From contig JAOTXT010000052.1 in NCBI GenBank assembly GCA_029862205.1, forward strand, positions 1 to 32,294: a stretch of 32,294 nucleotides of DNA. The letters run 5' to 3'. Source of the stretch: Paracoccaceae bacterium. Lineage in GTDB: Bacteria > Pseudomonadota > Alphaproteobacteria > Rhodobacterales > Rhodobacteraceae. Of this stretch, positions 22,557 through 29,259 are shown one piece after another. The notes beneath the pieces were generated by a model. That model searched no databases and was not told the origin of the DNA. It saw only the letters and a program-made list of their open reading frames with translations. Both the position numbers and the translations under genes were made by a program. Each line of letters opens with the position of its first letter. The stretch's first letter is position 1.

Positions 22557-23309
22557 ATGCACCCGATTATCATCCTCTGGTCGACCCCGCGCACCACATC
22601 GACCGCGTTCGAATGGATGATGCGGATGCGCGGCGACATGGCCTGTTTCCACGAACCCTTCGGCGAGGCCTGGTATAAGGGCGACGATGCCATGTGGCCC
22701 AGGCTGACCTCGGACAGTCCGCGCGTGACCGGCCTGACGCGGGCTATGGTGGTCGATCGGATGGGCCGGGCGGCGCTCGAGCGGCCTGTCTTTTCGAAAG
22801 ATATGCCGCACTACATCATGGACATTGGCGACGGCGCCTTCATCGAGCGCTATGTGCACTCATTCTTGATCCGCGATCCCATGAAGGCGATCCCCTCGAT
22901 CGCCAAGCGGGCGCCGGAATGGGGCTTGGACGAATATGGGTTTGCCGAGCATCGGGAGTTCTTCGACCGGGTGGCTGACAATCTGGGCACACCGCCGCCA
23001 GTGATCGATTCCGATGACCTGCTCGAGGACCCGCATGGCATCGTCGCCGCCTGGTGCCGGGCCGTCGGCGTTCCGTTCCTGCCGGAGGCGCTGAGTTGGG
23101 AGCCCGGCGCCCGGCCCGATGTCGGGTGGTATGACGATGGCTCTTGGCACGACGTTCTGGCCCAGTCCGACGGGCTGAAGCCGCAACCGCGGCGCTACTC
23201 CACGATGGAGCGCGCCAGCGCCGAGGTGAGGGCGGTCGTCGAGATGGCGATGCCCCACTATCAGCATCTCTACCAGCACTGCCTGTCGCCCGAAGGAGTC
23301 CCTGCATGA
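22557..23309 (+). CDS. Sulfotransferase-like P-loop protein
   Basis: This 250-aa protein starts with a P-loop-like segment, LWSTPRTTSTAFEWM (7-21), matching the 5'-phosphosulfate-binding loop of PAPS sulfotransferases. A second family-like segment, YVHSFLIRDPMKAIPS (near 98-113), supplies the 3'-phosphate-binding Arg and is followed by WCRAVGVPF. No signal peptide is present. The gene starts 1 bp after the previous stop (TGAGATG) and its own stop overlaps the next start (ATGA), so it is tightly embedded in the operon. Its role in a catabolic operon is unclear: it could sulfate or activate an intermediate, or have a different P-loop chemistry. Confidence 0.75.
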   Translation: MHPIIILWSTPRTTSTAFEWMMRMRGDMACFHEPFGEAWYKGDDAMWPRLTSDSPRVTGLTRAMVVDRMGRAALERPVFSKDMPHYIMDIGDGAFIERYVHSFLIRDPMKAIPSIAKRAPEWGLDEYGFAEHREFFDRVADNLGTPPPVIDSDDLLEDPHGIVAAWCRAVGVPFLPEALSWEPGARPDVGWYDDGSWHDVLAQSDGLKPQPRRYSTMERASAEVRAVVEMAMPHYQHLYQHCLSPEGVPA

Positions 23310-24394
23310 CCGAAACGATGCGTGCCGTTCTGCTGACCGATCATGGTGACCTGGACAAGCTGGTCTATCGCGAGGACGTGCCCGTTCCGGTGCCCGGCCC
23401 TGGCGAAGTGCTGATCCGGGTCGGCGCCTGCGGGCTGAACAACACCGACGTGAACACGCGCACCGCCTGGTATTCGAAGGGCGTTTCCGACGCGACGACC
23501 GGCGGCGGCTTCGACGGTGCTGAGGACGACGACGCATCGTGGGGCGGAGCGGCGATCACCTTCCCGCGCATCCAAGGGGCGGACGTGGCGGGCCGCGTCG
23601 AGGCGGTGAGCGACGGCGCCGATCCGGGTCTGATCGGCAAGCGGGTTCTGATCGACACCTGGCTGCGCGACTGGGACGATCCGATGAACCTCGACAAGAC
23701 CGGCTACTTCGGCAGCGAATGCGATGGCGGCTATGCGGAATTCACCAAGGCGGACCACCGCAACGTCCACGTGGTCGAGTCCGATCTGAGCGACGCGGAA
23801 CTGGCGACCTTTGCCACATCCTCGATCACCGCCGAGAACATGCTGAACCGGGCGAATGTGGGTGCCGGCGACGTGGTGCTGATCCCCGGCGCCTCGGGCG
23901 GGGTCGGCTCGGCCCTGATCCAGCTCGCCAATCGCCGGGGCGCGCGGACGGTGGCCATGTGCGGGGCCGATAAGGCGGATCAGGTACGTGCCATCGGGCC
24001 GGAGGCGGTATTGCCCCGCGCGCCGGAGGACCTGAAGGGCGCTCTGAGGAATGCGATCGGGCGCGACACGGTAACGGTGGTGGCGGACGTCGTGGGCGGC
24101 GCGCTCTGGCCGAGCCTGATCGATGCGATCGCCCGGGGCGGGCGCTATACCTGCGCCGGCGCTATTGCCGGGCCGATTGTCGAGTTCGACCTGCGCACGT
24201 TCTATCTGCGCGACCTGACTTTTACCGGGACCACGATCGCGCCGCCCGGCGTTTTCGCTGACCTGGCCGGTTATATCGAGCGTGGCGAGATCCGCCCGCT
24301 GCTGGCCGAGACCTTTCCGCTGGAGCGCCTGGTCGAGGCGCAGGAGGCATTCATCGCCAAGCGCCACGTGGGCAACATCGTGGTGGTCCCGTGA
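23306..24394 (+). CDS. Medium-chain dehydrogenase/reductase (zinc-type or quinone-oxidoreductase-like)
   Basis: This 362-aa MDR enzyme has the N-terminal GroES-like domain (GEVLIRVGACGLNNTDVNTRT) and a nucleotide-binding domain with GASGGVGSALIQLANRRG near residue 195, the quinone oxidoreductase-type AxGGVG motif favouring NADP(H). The usual structural zinc cysteine cluster is absent. An atypical insertion (about 55-85: rich in Gly, Ala and Asp) lies before the IQGADVAGRV segment. The start ATG overlaps the stop of the sulfotransferase gene (ATGA), showing coupling. It probably reduces or oxidises a pathway intermediate such as an enoyl compound, ketone or aldehyde. Confidence 0.85.
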   Translation: MTETMRAVLLTDHGDLDKLVYREDVPVPVPGPGEVLIRVGACGLNNTDVNTRTAWYSKGVSDATTGGGFDGAEDDDASWGGAAITFPRIQGADVAGRVEAVSDGADPGLIGKRVLIDTWLRDWDDPMNLDKTGYFGSECDGGYAEFTKADHRNVHVVESDLSDAELATFATSSITAENMLNRANVGAGDVVLIPGASGGVGSALIQLANRRGARTVAMCGADKADQVRAIGPEAVLPRAPEDLKGALRNAIGRDTVTVVADVVGGALWPSLIDAIARGGRYTCAGAIAGPIVEFDLRTFYLRDLTFTGTTIAPPGVFADLAGYIERGEIRPLLAETFPLERLVEAQEAFIAKRHVGNIVVVP

Positions 24395-24404
24395 GGGTCG
24401 TGGA

Positions 24405-25511
24405 ATGAAGATCGCCCGCATCACTGTCTGGCAGGCGGACTTGCCGCTGACCAAGGCCTACTGGCTGTCGGGCGGGCGGCTCAAGTTCGAGGTGCTGGAC
24501 GCCACCTTTGTGCGGCTCGAAACCGATGCCGGGATCACCGGCTGGGGCGAGGGCACTCCTTGGGGCCATACCTATCTGCCGGCCCACGGGCCGGGCATTC
24601 GTGCTGGCATCGAGACCCTGGCGCCCGTGCTCATCGGTCTTGATCCGCGCAAGCTCAACCATGCAGAGCGGGCGATGGACCTCAGCCTGCCCGGCCACCT
24701 CTACGCCAAGGCGCCGGTCGACATGGCGTGCTGGGATATCCTGGGCCAGGCCTGTACGATGCCGATCGTCGACCTGCTGGGCGGACGCTATCCGGACGGT
24801 ACCCCGATCGCCTCGTCGATCGCGACCGGGACGCCGGAACAGATGCTGGGGCTGGTCAATGAGTACCGGGCTCTCGGCTACCGGGTGCATTCGGTCAAGA
24901 TCGGCGCGGATGTGAGCCTCGATATCGAGCGCATCCGGCATCTGGAGGCCAACCGCGAGCCCGGTGAGCGTATCCTCTATGACGTCAACCGCGCCTGGAC
25001 ACGTGCGGAGGCGTTGCAGGTGATGAATGCGGTTGCCGACCTGGGCATCACGGTCGAGCAGCCCTGCGAGACGCTGGACGACATCGCGGCGATCCGGCCG
25101 CTGACCCGCTGCCCGATCAGCATCGACGAACGGCTGGAGAGCTTAAGCGACATGGCTCGGATCGCACGCGAGGGCCTGGCCGAGGTGGTGAATATCAAGC
25201 TCAACCGCGTTGGAGGGCTGACCAAGGCTCGGCGCATCCGCGACCTGGCGCTCGCTCATGGCATCCAATGCTACGTCATGGCGACCGGCGGCTCGGTCCT
25301 GGCCGATACCGAGGCCGCGCATCTGGCCCAGTCGATCCCGACCGAGATGCGGCTCGGCACCTGGTCCTGCCAGGAGATGTTGGCCCGCGACGTTGCCCCC
25401 GGGGTGGGCGTGCGGAATATGGACGGCGAGCTTACCGTGCCGGAAACCCCGGGTCTGGGGGTGGCGCCGGATTTGAATGAATTGGGCGACCCGGTCGCCG
25501 TCTATTCCTAA
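24405..25511 (+). CDS. Enolase superfamily (MLE subgroup) enzyme, 4-hydroxyproline betaine epimerase-like
   Basis: This 368-aa mandelate racemase/muconate lactonizing enzyme family protein has metal ligands Asp193 (YDVNRAW), Glu218 (VEQPCETL) and Asp241 (SIDERLES). Catalytic lysines are Lys165 (SVKIG) and Lys265 (NIKLNRVGG), the MLE-subgroup pair used for racemisation/epimerisation or syn elimination. As I recall, HpbD (4R-hydroxyproline betaine 2-epimerase) also lacks the first Lys of KxK and carries the EQPC..L..IAAIR stretch seen here; cis-3-hydroxyproline dehydratases share EQPC. A MR-type sugar-acid dehydratase would show KxH and a His-Asp dyad, not seen. The ATG follows the MDR stop by 10 bp. 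Together with a Rieske N-demethylase-like neighbour this supports a cyclic betaine or N-methyl amino acid substrate. Confidence 0.85.
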   Translation: MKIARITVWQADLPLTKAYWLSGGRLKFEVLDATFVRLETDAGITGWGEGTPWGHTYLPAHGPGIRAGIETLAPVLIGLDPRKLNHAERAMDLSLPGHLYAKAPVDMACWDILGQACTMPIVDLLGGRYPDGTPIASSIATGTPEQMLGLVNEYRALGYRVHSVKIGADVSLDIERIRHLEANREPGERILYDVNRAWTRAEALQVMNAVADLGITVEQPCETLDDIAAIRPLTRCPISIDERLESLSDMARIAREGLAEVVNIKLNRVGGLTKARRIRDLALAHGIQCYVMATGGSVLADTEAAHLAQSIPTEMRLGTWSCQEMLARDVAPGVGVRNMDGELTVPETPGLGVAPDLNELGDPVAVYS

Positions 25512-25519
25512 GGAGAGAG

Positions 25520-26821
25520 ATGATGGACGCTCCCACCAAACCCAGCATCGAGGAATTCGAGATCGCAGAAGCCTGTCTGCCGGGCGCGGGCCTTGGCGGA
25601 TACGCGCTCGCCGACGAGATCCGTTTCGTCTTCAGCCATGGGCGTGGCCCCCGGTTCTGGGACACGGACGGCAAGGAATATATCGACTACACAGGCGGGG
25701 CAGGCGCCCTGATACTGGGCCATTCGCACCCAGCGGTGGTCGCCGCGGCCCAGGCGCAGACCGCACGTGGGATGCACATGTTCGGGGCGCTCAACGACCA
25801 GGCGATTCGGCTGGCCAAACGGCTGGTCGACGACATTCCCTGCGCCGAGAAGATCGCCTACGCGACGACCGGGTCCGAGGCCACGGCCTATGCCATGCGC
25901 CTGGCCCGCGCGTTCACAGGCAAAGACAAGGTGATGAAGTTCGAGGGCGCCTATCATGGCAACCACGACTATGCGCTGGTCTCGACCTTCCCGACGGCGC
26001 TGGGGAACTATCCCGTCGGCCAGGCCGATACCGGCGGCCAACCGGCAGCGACCCGGGGCACGATGATGATCGCGCCCTATAACGATCTGGAGGCGGCGAT
26101 GCGCCTGGCCGAGGCGCATGCGGACGAGCTGGCCGCGCTCATTGTCGAGCCGGTGCAGCGGATCATCGAGGGTCAGCCGGAATTCTTGGCCGGCCTGCGC
26201 GCGCTTTGCGACCGGTTGGGCCTGGTGCTGATCTTCGACGAGGTCGTGACCGGGTACCGCATTGCCTATGGCGGCGCGCAAGCGGTACTGGGGATCACGC
26301 CCGATCTGGCGAGCTTCGGCAAGGTGATCGGCGGCTCCGGTGCCCTCTCGGCGGTGGCGGGTAAGGCCGAGATCATCGACTTGGCCGATCCGGCCAAGAA
26401 GGGGCAGCCGGAATACGCCTATCTGAACGGAACCCTGCACGGGAACCCGGTGGCCGCGGCGGCGACGCTGGCGACGCTGGACGAACTGGCCAGACCCGGG
26501 ACCTATGACCGGCTGAACGCCGCCTGCACCGAGTTCTGCGGCGAGGCTCAGAAGGTGCTGGACCGGCACGGGCTTCCCGCGATCGCGGCCAATGTGGGTT
26601 CGCTATGGCAGTTCCTGTTCATGGAGCGGCCGCCTCGCAGCCAGGCGGATATGATGGCGGGCGACGGGGCGGCGATGAAGCGGCTCGACACCGAAATGAT
26701 GAAGCGTGGGCAATATATGCTGCCGGGCGTCCGCCGCTTCTTCTCGTGCGTCCACGGGCAAGCCGAAGTGGACGAGACCTTGAGCGCGCTTGATGAAAGC
26801 TGCCGGGCGGTCGCGGCCTGA
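25520..26821 (+). CDS. Class III PLP aminotransferase (glutamate-1-semialdehyde aminomutase-like)
   Basis: This 433-aa fold-type I PLP enzyme has cofactor-binding TTGSEATAYAMRLAR (116-130), Asp240 (FDEVVTGYR) for the pyridine nitrogen and the Schiff-base Lys268 (FGKVIGG). The FGKVIGG and GSEA patterns place it near glutamate-1-semialdehyde 2,1-aminomutases, but such catabolic paralogues often act as omega- or beta-amino acid aminotransferases. AGGAGAG lies just upstream of two adjacent ATG codons (25520 and 25523); either may be used. It is the last gene of the tight operon, 8 bp after the enolase-superfamily gene. It probably removes or moves an amino group during substrate breakdown. Confidence 0.9.
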   Translation: MMDAPTKPSIEEFEIAEACLPGAGLGGYALADEIRFVFSHGRGPRFWDTDGKEYIDYTGGAGALILGHSHPAVVAAAQAQTARGMHMFGALNDQAIRLAKRLVDDIPCAEKIAYATTGSEATAYAMRLARAFTGKDKVMKFEGAYHGNHDYALVSTFPTALGNYPVGQADTGGQPAATRGTMMIAPYNDLEAAMRLAEAHADELAALIVEPVQRIIEGQPEFLAGLRALCDRLGLVLIFDEVVTGYRIAYGGAQAVLGITPDLASFGKVIGGSGALSAVAGKAEIIDLADPAKKGQPEYAYLNGTLHGNPVAAAATLATLDELARPGTYDRLNAACTEFCGEAQKVLDRHGLPAIAANVGSLWQFLFMERPPRSQADMMAGDGAAMKRLDTEMMKRGQYMLPGVRRFFSCVHGQAEVDETLSALDESCRAVAA

Positions 26822-27089
26822 GGGATTCGCATCGCCCGCGGCTGGGCAGAAACTGAGACCGGGAAAGCGAGACCGTTGGTATCGGTTTCGGACGTAGGCC
26901 GATCCTGGGATGTGCCCGTTGACGTTGCGTCGGCAGGCGCATCGGCCCGGAATAGTGCCGAAGTTCCTGAAACTTGCCTCCGCGCTTGCATCGGGCCGAT
27001 GCTGCGTCAATGATACGCGCACGAATTGCAGGATCTCCTGCGGTTCCCAAGAACTGGTTCAAGAAAACCTGTCAGGGAGAAATGCCAAG
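26822..27089 (+). promoter_or_regulatory. Leader/promoter region of the TAXI-TRAP unit
   Basis: This 268-bp gap is the first large break after the tight operon. It contains a 7-bp hairpin GCATCGG-G-CCGATGC near 26990 and, at 27056-27063, TGGTTCAA, identical to the left half of the inverted repeat upstream of the RpiR gene; a GGTTC/GAAC inverted pair lies just before it. A separate promoter under partial RpiR control is plausible but unproven. Confidence 0.4.
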
Positions 27090-28052
27090 ATGAAGATGAA
27101 ACACATTGTAGCCGGCGGCCTGACCGCTTTTGCGCTGACCGCGACATCGGCGATTGCCCAGCAGCAATTCGTCTCGATCGGCACCGGTGGCGTGACCGGC
27201 GTCTACTACCCGACCGGCGGCGCGATCTGCCGTCTGGTGAACAAGGACCGTAAGGAGCACGGAATCCGCTGCTCGGCCGAATCGACTGGTGGCTCGATCT
27301 ACAACATCAACACCATCCGCGCCGGCGAGCTGGAATTCGGCGTCGCCCAGTCGGACTGGCAATATCATGCCTATAACGGCACCTCGAAGTTCGAGGACCA
27401 GGGCAAGTTCGAGGACCTGCGGGCGGTTTTCTCGGTCCATCCGGAACCGGTGACGATCATCGCGCGCGGCGACGCGGGCATCTCGAACGTGACCGATCTG
27501 AAGGGCAAGCGGGTAAATATCGGTAACCCGGGCTCGGGCACCCGTGGCACGTGGGAAGTCATGGAAGCGGCGCTCGGCTGGACCCGAGACGACCTGAAAC
27601 TGGCAGCCGAGATGAAGTCGGCCGAGACTGCTCAGGCGGTTTGCGACGGCAAGATCGACGCCTATTTCTGGCTGGTCGGCCACCCGTCCGCGCTGACCCA
27701 GGAATCGCTGGCGACTTGCGACGCCGTTCTAGTCAACGCCACGGGCGACGCCATCGACAAGCTGGTTGCCGACAACCCATACTACCGCACCGCGACCATC
27801 CCGGCGGGCATGTATGGCGACAACCCGGAGACCACGACGTTCGGCGTCGGCGCGACCTTTGTGTCGTCGGCCAATGTGCCGGACAATGTCGTCTACACCA
27901 TCGTCAAGGCCGTCTTCGAGAACTTCGATCAGTTCAAGGCGCTGCACCCGGCGTTCGCGAACCTGAAGGAAGAAGAGATGATCAGCGACGGTCTCTCGGC
28001 GCCGCTGCATGACGGGGCGGTGAAATACTACAAAGAGCGCGGCTGGATGTAA
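27090..28052 (+). CDS. TAXI-family TRAP transporter solute receptor
   Basis: This 320-aa periplasmic receptor belongs to the TAXI family of TRAP transporters (IMP-TRAP type, NMT1-like fold). A Sec signal peptide is clear: basic start, hydrophobic core and likely cleavage after TSAIA before QQQF. The mature start [25 protein letters not shown] is the family hallmark, followed by STGGSIYNI and [10 protein letters not shown]. The ATG at 27090 has GGGAGA 9 bases upstream. It delivers substrate to the fused permease encoded downstream at 29260. Known TAXI substrates are few, mostly dicarboxylates or glutamate, so the ligand cannot be assigned. Confidence 0.93.
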   Translation: MKMKHIVAGGLTAFALTATSAIAQQQFVSIGTGGVTGVYYPTGGAICRLVNKDRKEHGIRCSAESTGGSIYNINTIRAGELEFGVAQSDWQYHAYNGTSKFEDQGKFEDLRAVFSVHPEPVTIIARGDAGISNVTDLKGKRVNIGNPGSGTRGTWEVMEAALGWTRDDLKLAAEMKSAETAQAVCDGKIDAYFWLVGHPSALTQESLATCDAVLVNATGDAIDKLVADNPYYRTATIPAGMYGDNPETTTFGVGATFVSSANVPDNVVYTIVKAVFENFDQFKALHPAFANLKEEEMISDGLSAPLHDGAVKYYKERGWM

Positions 28053-28064
28053 TTCAACGCGTGC

Positions 28065-28089
28065 GGGCGGGGCGCATGGCGCTCCGCCC
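28065..28089 (+). terminator. GC-rich hairpin after the TAXI receptor gene (attenuator or weak terminator)
   Basis: GGGCGGGGCGC-ATG-GCGCTCCGCCC forms an 11-bp stem (one G-T pair) with a 3-base loop, followed by GAAAATTT. It lies 13 bp after the receptor stop. It may cause partial termination, raising receptor over permease expression. The ATG in its loop is therefore unlikely to be the next gene's start. Confidence 0.6.
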
Positions 28090-28117
28090 GAAAATTTCAC
28101 CTTTAGACCCTGGGATC

Positions 28118-29194
28118 ATGGTTGCGGAATCGCAGATTTCCGATGCCGCGCAAGCGGGAGGACCGTTCGGCCGGCTGGATAACCTGCCCCGGGTACGGAT
28201 GGCCGATGGGCCGACCCCGCTGGAGCGGCTGAGCAATCTGGAAGCCCAGATCGGCGGCCCCGCTCTCTATGCAAAACGCGACGACACCCAGCCGATCGCG
28301 TTTGGTGGCAACAAGGTCCGCCAACTGGAATTCTATTTCGGCGATGCCCTTTCGCAGGGCGCCGATACGGTGCTGATCACCGGCGCCGTCCAATCTAACT
28401 TTTGCCGCACCTGCGCGGCCTTCGCCGCCAAGCTGGGCATGGATTGCCGTATCCAGATGGAAGACCGGGTGCCGAAGAATGACCCGCTTTACCGGCAATC
28501 CGGCAATGTTCTGGTCAGCCGGCTGCTGGGTGCCGATCTGACGATCTTTCCGCGCGGCGAGGACGAAGAGGGCGCCGATGCCGAGCTTGAGGATCTGGCG
28601 CAAAGGCTGCGGGACGAGGGGCGCAAGCCCTATGTGATCCATCTCGCCCCGGGACATGCGCCGATTGGCGCGCTGGGCTATATCGAGGCGGCCCGTGAAA
28701 TCGCTAGACAGATCGAGGCGCAAGGGGTCGATCCGACCGGCTATGTAGTGCCCTCGGGCAGTGGCGCCACGCATACGGGGCTACTTTTCGGCCTACGCGT
28801 GCTTGGGATCGAGACGCCGGTCCTGGGCATCTGTGTTCGCCGGGGCGCCGACCTGCAGCGCCTGCGGCTGATTAGGCGCTGCGCCGAGATCGCCGAGATA
28901 CTGGGCATTTCGTCGCCCGTGACCGAGGACGACATCCAAATCACCGATGCCTTCCTGGCCCCGGGCTACGGGATGCTGAACGAGCCGACGCGCGAGGCGA
29001 TCGTGACCGGCGCGAAGACCGAGGCGCTGATGCTGGATCCGGTCTATTCCGGCAAGGCGATGGCCGGATTCCTTGATTGGGCGCGCTCGGCGAGCGCGGA
29101 CGACTGTCTGGTCTTCGTGCATACCGGCGGCACGCCTGGGATTTTCGCCTATGGGAATGCCTTGAACGAAGCTTGCGGATGGGACGACGGATAG
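28118..29194 (+). CDS. PLP enzyme of the D-cysteine desulfhydrase / L-cysteate sulfo-lyase / ACC deaminase family
   Basis: This 358-aa fold-type II PLP enzyme has the cofactor lysine in FGGNKVRQLEF (Lys66) and the family's ITGAVQSNFCRTCAAFAAKLG segment, where the common SNH is SNF. GSGATHTGLLFGL is the phosphate-binding part. Family members break C-S or C-N bonds: D-cysteine desulfhydrase, L-cysteate sulfo-lyase (CuyA) and ACC deaminase. Which applies here cannot be decided by eye. I chose the ATG at 28118; an earlier one sits in the preceding hairpin. The gene lies between the TAXI receptor and TRAP permease genes, so its substrate is probably the imported compound. Confidence 0.85.
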   Translation: MVAESQISDAAQAGGPFGRLDNLPRVRMADGPTPLERLSNLEAQIGGPALYAKRDDTQPIAFGGNKVRQLEFYFGDALSQGADTVLITGAVQSNFCRTCAAFAAKLGMDCRIQMEDRVPKNDPLYRQSGNVLVSRLLGADLTIFPRGEDEEGADAELEDLAQRLRDEGRKPYVIHLAPGHAPIGALGYIEAAREIARQIEAQGVDPTGYVVPSGSGATHTGLLFGLRVLGIETPVLGICVRRGADLQRLRLIRRCAEIAEILGISSPVTEDDIQITDAFLAPGYGMLNEPTREAIVTGAKTEALMLDPVYSGKAMAGFLDWARSASADDCLVFVHTGGTPGIFAYGNALNEACGWDDG

Positions 29195-29259
29195 ACGGCC
29201 CGGCGGATCGAGGGGATAGCGCCGGATAACAGATAGGAACAGGGGATCGGGAGGGAAGA

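Noticed and set aside
24405-25511. Enolase-superfamily gene as a gluconate/galactonate dehydratase feeding KDG kinase
   Set aside because: The catalytic residues are two lysines (MLE subgroup), without the KxH motif and His-Asp dyad of acid-sugar dehydratases.
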